Below, one piece after another: positions 48,490 to 59,756 of a DNA stretch of 64,000 nucleotides; within the stretch, counting starts at the first letter, position 1; each line of letters starts with the position of its first letter. The DNA is from Tupaia tana. Lineage: Eukaryota > Chordata > Mammalia > Scandentia > Tupaiidae. The stretch covers positions 62,001 through 126,000 of the forward strand of contig JAKSZU010000219.1 of NCBI GenBank assembly GCA_026018925.1, read 5' to 3'. The notes under the pieces were generated by a model. It ran no database searches. It worked only from the letters and a program-made list of their open reading frames with translations, and had not been told where the DNA came from. The position numbers were made by a program, and so were the translations under genes.

Positions 48490-50675
48490 CTGTCTCTGTG
48501 TCTCTAGGGTCTCTGTCTCTCTCTGCTCCTGTCTCCTCATTTTTTTTGGTAATTTTTCCTTTTTACGATTTTTTTAAAGGTAGAATTTCTCTTGCTCTCA
48601 GCTCCATCTTTTGTTTTGTTAATAAGCCCTTCTGCTCTTTTCTCCCAGGCAGGAGAGTTGAGCCATTCTCTTAGAAGATTCCACATGGATACTGGGAACC
48701 AGATATTTCAGGGCACAGGCGAAATGAAGATTTTCTACTCATAATTCAGCCTCCAGCAAGCAAAGCTAGTGTGGTAGGGAGCCCCTCGGGCCTTCTATCC
48801 CTGTCTCTGTGTCTCTGAAGTCTCTGTCTCTCTCTGCTCCTGTCTCCTCATTTTTTTTTGGTAATTTTTCTTTTTACGATTTTTTTAAAGTTAGAATTTC
48901 TCTCTGGCTCTCAGCTCCATCTTTTGTTTTGTTAATAAGCCTTTCTGCTCCTTTCTCCCAGGCAGGAGAGTTGAGCCATTCTCTGAGAAGATTCTACATG
49001 GATACTGGGAACTAGATATTTCAGGGCACAGGCGAAATGAAGATTTTCTACTCATAATTCAGCCTCCAGCAAGCAAAGCTAGTGTGGTAGGGAGCCCCTC
49101 TGGCCTTCTATCCCTGTCTCTGTGTCTCTGAGGTCTCTGTCTCTCTCTGCTCCTGTCTCCTCATTTTTTTGGTAATTTTTCCTTTTTACGATTTTTTTAA
49201 AGGTATAATTTCTCTCTGGCTCTCAGCTCCATCTTTCATTTTGTTAATAAGCCCTTCTACTCCTTTCTCCCAGGCAGGAGAGTTGAGCTATTCTCTGAGA
49301 AGATTCCACATGGATACTGGGAACAAGATATTTCAGGGCACAGGCGAAATGAAGATTTTATACTCATAATTCAGCCTCCAGCAAGCAAAGCTAGTGTGGT
49401 AGGGAGCCCCTCTAGCCTTCTATCCCTTTCTCTGTGTCTCTGAGGTCTCTGTCTCTCTCTGCTCCTGTCTCCTCATTTTTTTTGGTAATTTTTCCTTTTT
49501 ACGATTTTTTTAAAAGTAGAATTTCTCTCTGGCTCTCAGCTCCATCTTTTGTTTTGTTAATAAGCCCTTCTGCTCCTTTCTCCAATGCAGGAGAGTTGAG
49601 CCATTCTCTGAGAAGATTCCACATGGATACTGGGAACTAGATATTTCAGGGCACAGGCGAAATGAAGATTTTCTACTCATAATTCAGCCTCCAGCAAGCA
49701 AAGCTAGTGTGGTAGGGAGCCCCTCTGGCCTTCTATTCCTGTCTCTGTGTCTCTGAGGTCTCTGTCTCTCTCTGCTCCTGTCTCCTCATTTTTTTGGTAA
49801 TTTTTCCTTTTTACGATTTTTTTAAAGGTAGAATTTCTCTCTGGCTCTCAGCTCCATCTTTTGTTTTGTTAATAAGCCCTTCTGCTCCTTTCTCCCAGGC
49901 AGGAGAGTTGAGCCATTCTCTGAGAAGCTTCCACATGGATACTGGGAACTAAATATTTCAGGGCACAGGCGAAATGAACATTTTCTACTCATAATTCAGC
50001 CTCCAGCAAGCAAAGCTAGTGTGGTAGGGAGCCCCTCTGGCCTTCTATCCCTGTCTCTGTGTGTCTGAGGTCTCTGTCTCTCTCTGCTCCTGTCTCCTCA
50101 TTTTTTTTGGTAATTTTTCCTTTTTACGATTTTTTTAAAAGTAGAATTTCTCTCTGGCTCTCAGCTCCATCTTTTGTTTTGTTAATAAGCCCTTCTGCTC
50201 CTTTCTCCCAGGCAGGAGAGTTGAGCCATTCTCTGAGAAGATTCCACATGGATACTGGGAACAAGATATTTCAGGGCACAGGCGAAATGAAGATTTTCTA
50301 CTCATAATTCAGCCTCCAGCAAGCAAAGCTAGTGTGGTAGGGAGCGCCTCTGGCCTTCTATCCCTGTCTCTGTGTCTCTGAGGTCTCTTTCTCTCTCTGC
50401 TCCTGTCTCCTCATTTTTTTGGTAATTTTTCCTTTTTACGATTTTTTTAAAGGTAGAATTTCTCTCTGGCTCTCAGCTCCATCTTTTGTTTTGTTAATAA
50501 GCCCTTCTGCTCCTTTCTCCAAGGCAGGAGAGTTGAGCCATTCTCTGAGAAGATTCCACATGGATACTGGGAACTAGATATTTCAGGGCACAGGCGAAAT
50601 GAAGATTTTCTACTCATAATTCAGCCTCCAGCAAGCAAAGCTAGTGTGGTAGGGAGCACCTCTGGCCTTCTATCC
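48490..50675 (+). repeat. Second 7-monomer unit (members f-l with an intact l)
   Basis: Starts are 48490, 48801, 49114, 49426, 49739, 50051 and 50364; length is 2186 bp. The first six match 46303-48177 closely; the f copies at 46303 and 48490 share the rare CTCTTAGAAG. The last member is a complete l (CTCTTTCTC with CTCCAAGGCAG and GAGCACCTC), so the series continues to member a at 50676. The f copy here has GATTTTTTTAAAGGTAGAA in place of GAATTTTTTAAAGGTACAA, which suggests local conversion to consensus. Confidence 0.9.
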
Positions 50676-53494
50676 CTGTCTCTGTGTCTCTGAGGTCTCT
50701 GTCTCTCTCTGCTCCTGTCTCCTCATTTTCTTGGTTAATTTTTCCTTTTTACGATTTTTTTAAAGGTAGAATTTCTCTCTGGCTATCAGCTCCATCTTTT
50801 GTTTTGTTAATAAGCCCTTCTGCTCCTTTCTCCAAGGCAGGAGAGTTGAGCCATTCTCTGAGAAGATTCCACATGGATACTGGGAACTAGATATTTCAGG
50901 GCACAGGCGAAATGAAGATTTTCTACTCATAATTAAGCCTCCAGCAAGCAAAGCTAGTCTGGTAGGGAGCCCCTCTGGCCTTCTATCCCTGTCTCTGTGT
51001 CTCTGAGGTCTATTTCTCTCTCTGCTCCTGTCTCCTCATTTTTTTTTGGTTATTTTTCCTTTTTACGATTTTTTTAAAGGTAGAGTTTCTCTCTGGCTCT
51101 CAGCTCCATCTTTTGTTTTGTTAATAAGCCCTTCTGCTCCTTTCTCCCAGGCAGGAGAGTTGAGCCATTCTCTGAGAAGATTCCACATGGATACTGGGAA
51201 CTAGATATTTCAGGGCACAGGCGAAATGAAGATTTTCTACTCATAATTCAGCCTCCAGCAAGCAAAGCTAGTGTGGTAGGGAGCCCCTCTGGCCTTCTAT
51301 CCCTGTCTCTGTGTCTCTGAGGTCTCTGACTCTCTCTGCTCCTGTCTCCACATTTTCTTGGGTAATTGTTCCTTTTTACGATTTTTTTAAAGGTAGAATT
51401 TCTCTCTGGCTCTCAGCTCCATCTTTTGTTTTGTTAATAAGCCCTTCTGCTCCTTTCTCCCAGGCAGAAGAGTTGAGCCATTCTCTGAGAAGATTCCACA
51501 TGGATACTTGGAACTAGATATTTCAGGGCACAGGCGAAATGAAGATTTTCTACTCATAATTCAGCCTCCAGCAAGCAAAGCTAGTGTGGTAGGGAGCCCC
51601 TCTGGCCTTCTATCCCTGTCTCTGTGTCTCTGAGGTCTCTGTCTCTCTCTACTCCTGTCTCCTCATATTTTTTTGGTTATTTTTCATTTTTACGATTTTT
51701 TTAAAGGTAGAGTTTCTCTCTGGCTCTCAGCTCCATCTTTTGTTTTGTTAATAAGCCCTTCTGCTCCTTTCTCCCAGGCAGGAGAGTTGAGCCCTTCTCT
51801 GAGAAGATTCCACATGGATACTGGGAACTAGATATTTCAGGGCACAGGCGAAATGAAGAATTTCTACTCATAATTCAGCCTCCAGCAAGCAAAGCTAGTG
51901 TGGTAGGGAGCCCCTCTGGCCTTCTATCCCTGTCTCTGTGTCTCTGAGTTCTCTGTCTCTCTCTGCTCCTGTCTCCTCATTTTTCTTTTGGAAATTTTTC
52001 CTTTTTACGATTTTTTTAAAGGTAGAATTTCTCTCTGGCTCTCAGCTCCATCTTTTGTTTTGTTAATAAGCCCTTCTGCTCCTTTCTCCCAGGCAGGAGA
52101 GTTGAGCCATTCTCTGGGAAGATTCCACATGGATACTGGGAACTAGATATTTCAGGGCACAGGCGAAATGTAGATTTTCTACTCATATTTCAGCCTCCAG
52201 CAAGCAAAGCTAGTGTGGTAGGGAACCCCTCTGGCCTTCTATCCCTGTCTCTGTGTCTCTAGGGTCTCTGTCTCTCTCTGCTCCTGTCTCCTCATTTTTT
52301 TTGGTAATTTTTCCTTTTTACGAATTTTTTAAAGGTACAATTTCTCTTGCTCTCAGCTCCATCTTTTGTTTTGTTAATAAGCCCTTCTGCTCTTTTCTCC
52401 CAGGCAGGAGAGTTGAACCATTCTCTGAGAAGATTCCACATGGATACTGGGAACCAGATATTTCAGGGCACAGGCGAAATGAAGATTTTCTACTCATAAT
52501 TCAGCCTCCAGCAAGCAAAGCTAGTGTGGTAGGGAGCCCCTCGGGCCTTCTATCCCTGTCTCTGTGTCTCTGAAGTCTCTGTCTCTCTCTGCTCCTGTCT
52601 CCTCATTTTTTTTTGGTAATTTTTCTTTTTACGATTTTTTTAAAGTTAGAATTTCTCTCTGGCTCTCAGCTCCATCTTTTGTTTTGTTAATAAGCCTTTC
52701 TGCTCCTTTCTCCCAGGCAGGAGAGTTGAGCCATTCTCTGAGAAGCTTCCACATGGATACTGGGAAATAAATATTTCAGGGCACAGGCGAAATGAACATT
52801 TTCTACTCATAATTCAGCCTCCAGCAAGCAAAGCTACTGTGGTAGGGAGCCCCTCTGGCCTTCTATCCCTGTCTCTGTGTGTCTGAGGTCTCTGTCTCTC
52901 TCTGCTCCTGTCTCCTCATTTTTTTTTGGTAATTTTTCCTTTTTACGATTTTTTTAAAAGTAGAATTTCTCTCTGGCTCTCAGCTCCATCTTTTGTTTTG
53001 TTAATAAGCCCTTCTGCTCCTTTCTCCCAGGCAGGAGAGTTGAGCCATTCTCTGAGAAGATTCCACATGGATACTGGGAACAAGATATTTCAGGGCACAG
53101 GCGAAATGAAGATTTTCTACTCATAATTCAGCCTCCAGCAAGCAAAGCTAGTGTGGTAGGGAGCCCCTCTGGCCTTCTATCCCTGTCTCTGTGTCTCTGA
53201 GGTCTCTTTCTCTCTCTGCTCCTGTCTCCTCATTTTTTTGGTAATTTTTCCTTTTTACGATTTTTTTAAAGGTAGAATTTCTCTCTGGCTCTCAGCTCCA
53301 TCTTTTGTTTTGTTAATAAGCCCTTCTGCTCCTTTCTCCAAGGCAGGAGAGTTGAGCCATTCTCTGAGAAGATTCCACATGGATACTGGGAACTAGATAT
53401 TTCAGGGCACAGGCGAAATGAAGATTTTCTACTCATAATTCAGCCTCCAGCAAGCAAAGCTAGTGTGGTAGGGAGCACCTCTGGCCTTCTATCC
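50676..53494 (+). repeat. 9-monomer HOR unit (a-f, g/j chimera, k, l)
   Basis: Starts are 50676, 50989, 51303, 51616, 51930, 52245, 52556, 52869 and 53183; length is 2819 bp. It matches the 12-mer that follows almost base for base except that h, i and the outer parts of g and j are missing. Member a has CTTGGTTAATT, GGCTATCAG, CTCCAAGGC and AATTAAGCC; member b has GAGGTCTATTTC, TTGGTTATTTTTCC and GTAGAGTTTC. Confidence 0.92.
52556..52868 (+). repeat. Chimeric g/j monomer that shortens the 12-mer to a 9-mer
   Basis: The 5' part is type g (GAAGTC, AAAGTTAG, GCCTTTCTG with T at 52697). The 3' part is type j (GAAGCTTCC with C at 52746, AATAAATATTT, GAACATTTT, CTACTGTGG). The switch lies in the 49 bp between those sites, where the parents are identical. 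The next monomer is k, as expected. Three monomers are lost, which equals 12 minus 9. Confidence 0.93.
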
Positions 53495-56400
53495 CTGTCT
53501 CTGTGTCTCTGAGGTCTCTGTCTCTCTCTGCTCCTGTCTCCTCATTTTCTTGGTTAATTTTTCCTTTTTACGATTTTTTTAAAGGTAGAATTTCTCTCTG
53601 GCTATCAGCTCCATCTTTTGTTTTGTTAATAAGCCCTTCTGCTCCTTTCTCCAAGGCAGGAGAGTTGAGCCATTCTCTGAGAAGATTCCACATGGATACT
53701 GGGAACTAGATATTTCAGGGCACAGGCGAAATGAAGATTTTCTACTCATAATTAAGCCTCCAGCAAGCAAAGCTAGTGTGGTAGGGAGCCCCTCTGGCCT
53801 TCTATCCCTGTCTCTGTGTCTCTGAGGTCTATTTCTCTCTCTGCTCCTGTCTCCTCATTTTTTTTTGGTTATTTTTCCTTTTTACGATTTTTTTAAAGGT
53901 AGAGTTTCTCTCTGGCTCTCAGCTCCATCTTTTGTTTTGTTAATAAGCCCTTCTGCTCCTTTCTCCCAGGCAGGAGAGTTGAGCCATTCTCTGAGAAGAT
54001 TCCACATGGATACTGGGAACTAGATATTTCAGGGCACAGGCGAAATGAAGATTTTCTACTCATAATTCAGCCTCCAGCAAGCAAAGCTAGTGTGGTAGGG
54101 AGCCCCTCTGGCCTTCTATCCCTGTCTCTGTGTCTCTGAGGTCTCTGTCTCTCTCTGCTCCTGTCTCCACATTTTCTTGGGTAATTGTTCCTTTTTACGA
54201 TTTTTTTAAAGGTAGAATTTCTCTCTGGCTCTCAGCTCCATCTTTTGTTTTGTTAATAAGCCCTTCTGCTTCTTTCTCCCAGGCAGAAGAGTTGAGCCAT
54301 TCTCTGAGAAGATTCCACATGGATACTTGGAACTAGATATTTCAGGGCACAGGCGAAATGAAGATTTTCTACTCATAATTCAGCCTCCAGCAAGCAAAGC
54401 TAGTGTGGTAGGGAGCCCCTCTGGCCTTCTATCCCTGTCTCTGTGTCTCTGAGGTCTCTGTCTCTCTCTACTCCTGTCTCCTCATATTTTTTTGGTTATT
54501 TTTCATTTTTACGATTTTTTTAAAGGTAGAGTTTCTCTCTGGCTCTCAGCTCCATCTTTTGTTTTGTTAATAAGCCCTTCTGCTCCTTTCTCCCAGGCAG
54601 GAGAGTTGAGCCCTTCTCTGAGAAGATTCCACATGGATACTGGGAACTAGATATTTCAGGGCACAGGCGAAATGAAGAATTTCTACTCATAATTCAGCCT
54701 CCAGCAAGCAAAGCTAGTGTGGTAGGGAGCCCCTCTGGCCTTCTATCCCTGTCTCTGTGTCTCTGAGTTCTCTGTCTCTCTCTGCTCCTGTCTCCTCATT
54801 TTTCTTTTGGAAATTTTTCCTTTTTACGATTTTTTTAAAGGTAGAATTTCTCTCTGGCTCTCAGCTCCATCTTTTGTTTTGTTAATAAGCCCTTCTGCTC
54901 CTTTCTCCCAGGCAGGAGAGTTGAGCCATTCTCTGGGAAGATTCCACATGGATACTGGGAACTAGATATTTCAGGGCACAGGCGAAATGTAGATTTTCTA
55001 CTCATATTTCAGCCTCCAGCAAGCAAAGCTAGTGTGGTAGGGAACCCCTCTGGCCTTCTATCCCTGTCTCTGTGTCTCTAGGGTCTCTGTCTCTCTCTGC
55101 TCCTGTCTCCTCATTTTTTTTGGTAATTTTTCCTTTTTACGAATTTTTTAAAGGTACAATTTCTCTTGCTCTCAGCTCCATCTTTTGTTTTGTTAATAAG
55201 CCCTTCTGCTCTTTTCTCCCAGGCAGGAGAGTTGAGCCATTCTCTGAGAAGATTCCACATGGATACTGGGAACCAGATATTTCAGGGCACAGGCGAAATG
55301 AAGATTTTCTACTCATAATTCAGCCTCCAGCAAGCAAAGCTAGTGTGGTAGGGAGCCCCTCGGGCCTTCTATCCCTGTCTCTGTGTCTCTGAAGTCTCTG
55401 TCTCTCTCTGCTCCTGTCTCCTCATTTTTTTTTGGTAATTTTTCTTTTTACGATTTTTTTAAAGTTAGAATTTCTCTCTGGCTCTCAGCTCCATCTTTTG
55501 TTTTGTTAATAAGCCTTTCTGCTCCTTTCTCCCAGGCAGGAGAGTTGAGCCATTCTCTGAGAAGATTCTACATGGATACTGGGAACTAGATATTTCAGGG
55601 CACAGGCGAAATGAAGATTTTCTACTCATAATTCAGCCTCCAGCAAGCAAAGCTAGTGTGGTAGGGAGCCCCTCTGGCCTTCTATCCCTGTCTCTGTGTC
55701 TCTGAGGTCTCTGTCTCTCTCTGCTCCTGTCTCCTCATTTTTTTGGTAATTTTTCCTTTTTACGATTTTTTTAAAGGTATAATTTCTCTCTGGCTCTCAG
55801 CTCCATCTTTCATTTTGTTAATAAGCCCTTCTACTCCTTTCTCCCAGGCAGGAGAGTTGAGCTATTCTCTGAGAAGATTCCACATGGATACTGGGAACAA
55901 GATATTTCAGGGCACAGGCGAAATGAAGATTTTATACTCATAATTCAGCCTCCAGCAAGCAAAGCTAGTGTGGTAGGGAGCCCCTCTAGCCTTCTATCCC
56001 TTTCTCTGTGTCTCTGAGGTCTCTGTCTCTCTCTGCTCCTGTCTCCTCAGTTTTTTTGGTAATTTTTCCTTTTTACGATTTTTTTAAAAGTAGAATTTCT
56101 CTCTGGCTCTCAGCTCCATCTTTTGTTTTGTTAATAAGCCCTTCTGCTCCTTTCTCCAATGCAGGAGAGTTGAGCCATTCTCTGAGAAGATTCCACATGG
56201 ATACTGGGAACTAGATATTTCAGGGCACAGGCGAAATGAAGATTTTCTACTCATAATTCAGCCTCCAGCAAGCAAAGCTAGTGTGGTAGGGAGCCCCTCT
56301 GGCCTTCTATCCCTGTCTCTGTGTCTCTGAGGTCTCTGTCTCTCTCTGCTCCTGTCTCCTCATTTTTTTGGTAATTTTTCCTTTTTACGATTTTTTTAAA

Positions 56401-57250
56401 GGTAGAATTTCTCTCTGGCTCTCAGCTCCATCTTTTGTTTTGTTAATAAGCCCTTCTGCTCCTTTCTCCCAGGCAGGAGAGTTGAGCCATTCTCTGAGAA
56501 GCTTCCACATGGATACTGGGAACTAGATATTTCAGGGCACAGGCGAAATGAAGATTTTCTACTCATAATTCAGCCTCCAGCAAGCAAAGCTACTGTGGTA
56601 GGGAGCCCCTCTGGCCTTCTATCCCTGTCTCTGTGTCTCTGAGGTCTCTGTCTCTCTCTGCTCCTGTCTCCTCATTTTTTTTTGGTAATTTTTCCTTTTT
56701 ACGATTTTTTTAAAAGTAGAATTTCTCTCTGGCTCTCAGCTCCATCTTTTGTTTTGTTAATAAGCCCTTCTGCTCCTTTCTCCCAGGCAGGAGAGTTGAG
56801 CCATTCTCTGAGAAGATTCCACATGGATACTGGGAACAAGATATTTCAGGGCACAGGCGAAATGAAGATTTTCTACTCATAATTCAGCCTCCAGCAAGCA
56901 AAGCTAGTGTGGTAGGGAGCCCCTCTGGCCTTCTATCCCTGTCTCTGTGTCTCTGAGGTCTCTTTCTCTCTCTGCTCCTGTCTCCTCATTTTTTTGGTAA
57001 TTTTTCCTTTTTACGATTTTTTTAAAGGTAGAATTTCTCTCTGGCTCTCAGCTCCATCTTTTGTTTTGTTAATAAGCCCTTCTGCTCCTTTCTCCAAGGC
57101 AGGAGAGTTGAGCCATTCTCTGAGAAGATTCCACATGGATACTGGGAACTAGATATTTCAGGGCACAGGCGAAATGAAGATTTTCTACTCATAATTCAGC
57201 CTCCAGCAAGCAAAGCTAGTGTGGTAGGGAGCACCTCTGGCCTTCTATCC
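53495..57250 (+). repeat. Complete 12-monomer HOR unit (members a-l)
   Basis: Starts are 53495, 53808, 54122, 54435, 54749, 55064, 55375, 55688, 56000, 56313, 56625 and 56939; length is 3756 bp. It is the only complete a-l series in the window and the reference for the derivatives on either side. Member a returns at 57251 with its full set of marks. In this copy j (56313) keeps GAAGCTTCC and CTACTGTGG but has consensus CTAGATATTT and GAAGATTTT, unlike the j copies at 47553 and 49739. Confidence 0.93.
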
Positions 57251-59130
57251 CTGTCTCTGTGTCTCTGAGGTCTCTGTCTCTCTCTGCTCCTGTCTCCTCA
57301 TTTTCTTGGTTAATTTTTCCTTTTTACGATTTTTTTAAAGGTAGAATTTCTCTCTGGCTATCAGCTCCATCTTTTGTTTTGTTAATAAGCCCTTCTGCTC
57401 CTTTCTCCAAGGCAGGAGAGTTGAGCCATTCTCTGAGAAGATTCCACATGGATACTGGGAACTAGATATTTCAGGGCACAGGCGAAATGAAGATTTTCTA
57501 CTCATAATTAAGCCTCCAGCAAGCAAAGCTAGTGTGGTAGGGAGCCCCTCTGGCCTTCTATCCCTGTCTCTGTGTCTCTGAGGTCTATTTCTCTCTCTGC
57601 TCCTGTCTCCTCATTTTTTTTTGGTTATTTTTCCTTTTTACGATTTTTTTAAAGGTAGAATTTCTCTCTGGCTCTCAGCTCCATCTTTTGTTTTGTTAAT
57701 AAGCCCTTCTGCTCCTTTCTCCCAGGCAGGAGAGTTGAGCCATTCTCTGAGAAGATTCCACATGGATACTGGGAACTAGATATTTCAGGGCACAGGCGAA
57801 ATGAAGATTTTCTACTCATAATTCAGCCTCCAGCAAGCAAAGCTAGTGTGGTAGGGAGCCCCTCTGGCCTTCTATCCCTGTCTCTGTGTCTCTGAGGTCT
57901 CTGTCTCTCTCTGCTCCTGTCTCCACATTTTCTTGGGTAATTGTTCCTTTTTACGATTTTTTTAAAGGTAGAATTTCTCTCTGGCTCTCAGCTCCATCTT
58001 TTGTTTTGTTAATAAGCCCTTCTGCTCCTTTCTCCCAGGCAGAAGAGTTGAGCCATTCTCTGAGAAGATTCCACATGGATACTTGGAACTAGATATTTCA
58101 GGGCACAGGCGAAATGAAGATTTTCTACTCATAATTCAGCCTCCAGCAAGCAAAGCTAGTGTGGTAGGGAGCCCCTCTGGCCTTCTATCCCTGTCTCTGT
58201 GTCTCTGAGGTCTCTGTCTCTCTCTACTCCTGTCTCCTCATATTTTTTTGGTTATTTTTCATTTTTACGATTTTTTTAAAGGTAGAGTTTCTCTCTGGCT
58301 CTCAGCTCCATCTTTTGTTTTGTTAATAAGCCCTTCTGCTCCTTTCTCCCAGGCAGGAGAGTTGAGCCCTTCTCTGAGAAGATTCCACATGGATACTGGG
58401 AACTAGATATTTCAGGGCACAGGCGAAATGAAGAATTTCTACTCATAATTCAGCCTCCAGCAAGCAAAGCTAGTGTGGTAGGGAGCCCCTCTGGCCTTCT
58501 ATCCCTGTCTCTGTGTCTCTGAGTTCTCTGTCTCTCTCTGCTCCTGTCTCCTCATTTTTCTTTTGGAAATTTTTCCTTTTTACGATTTTTTTAAAGGTAG
58601 AATTTCTCTCTGGCTCTCAGCTCCATCTTTTGTTTTGTTAATAAGCCCTTCTGCTCCTTTCTCCCAGGCAGGAGAGTTGAGCCATTCTCTGGGAAGATTC
58701 CACATGGATACTGGGAACTAGATATTTCAGGGCACAGGCGAAATGTAGATTTTCTACTCATATTTCAGCCTCCAGCAAGCAAAGCTAGTGTGGTAGGGAA
58801 CCCCTCTGGCCTTCTATCCCTGTCTCTGTGTCTCTAGGGTCTCTGTCTCTCTCTGCTCCTGTCTCCTCATTTTTTTTGGTAATTTTTCCTTTTTACGAAT
58901 TTTTTAAAGGTACAATTTCTCTTGCTCTCAGCTCCATCTTTTGTTTTGTTAATAAGCCCTTCTGCTCTTTTCTCCCAGGCAGGAGAGTTGAGCCATTCTC
59001 TGAGAAGATTCCACATGGATACTGGGAACCAGATATTTCAGGGCACAGGCGAAATGAAGATTTTCTACTCATAATTCAGCCTCCAGCAAGCAAAGCTAGT
59101 GTGGTAGGGAGCCCCTCGGGCCTTCTATCC
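57251..59130 (+). repeat. Partial 12-mer unit (members a-f)
   Basis: Starts are 57251, 57564, 57878, 58191, 58505 and 58820. They match 53495-55374 at an offset of 3756 bp. A visible difference is in b (57564), which has the consensus GTAGAATTTC in place of GTAGAGTTTC. The series breaks at 59131, where a clean member g is expected. Confidence 0.92.
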
Positions 59131-59756
59131 CTGTCTCTGTGTCTCTGAAGTCTATTTCTCTCTCTGCTCCTGTCTCCTCATTTTTTTTTGGTAATTTTTC
59201 CTTTTTACGATTTTTTTAAAGTTAGAGTTTCTCTCTGGCTCTCAGCTCCATCTTTTGTTTTGTTAATAAGCCCTTCTGCTCCTTTCTCCCAGGCAGGAGA
59301 GTTGAGCCATTCTCTGAGAAGATTCTACATGGATACTGGGAACTAGATATTTCAGGGCACAGGCGAAATGAAGATTTTCTACTCATAATTCAGCCTCCAG
59401 CAAGCAAAGCTAGTGTGGTAGGGAGCCCCTCTGGCCTTCTATCCCTGTCTCTGTGTCTCTGAGGTCTCTGTCTCTCTCTGCTCCTGTCTCCTCATTTTTT
59501 TGGTAATTTTTCCTTTTTACGATTTTTTTAAAGGTAGAATTTCTCTCTGGCTCTCAGCTCCATCTTTCATTTTGTTAATAAGCCCTTCTACTCCTTTCTC
59601 CCAGGCAGAAGAGTTGAGCCATTCTCTGAGAAGTTTCCACATGGATACTTGGAACTAGATATTTCAGGGCACAGGCGAAATGAAGATTTTATACTCATAA
59701 TTCAGCCTCCAGCAAGCAAAGCTAGTGTGGTAGGGAGCCCCTCTAGCCTTCTATCC
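59131..59756 (+). repeat. Two mosaic monomers (g with b, then h with c)
   Basis: The monomer at 59131 alternates between g and b marks along its first 200 bp: GAAGTC (g), TATTTC (b), GGTAATT (g), TTTTTCC (b), AAAGTTAG (g), AGTTTC (b), CCCTTCTG (b), GATTCTAC (g). The monomer at 59445 alternates between h and c: GTAGAA (c-compatible), CTTTCATTTTG and CTACTCC (h), GGCAGAAGAG and TACTTGGAAC (c), TTTATACTC and CTCTAGCC (h). Member d follows at 59757, as it should after c. A simple crossover gives one switch, not many. Patchy conversion, or a consensus of two collapsed copies, would explain it. Confidence 0.85.
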
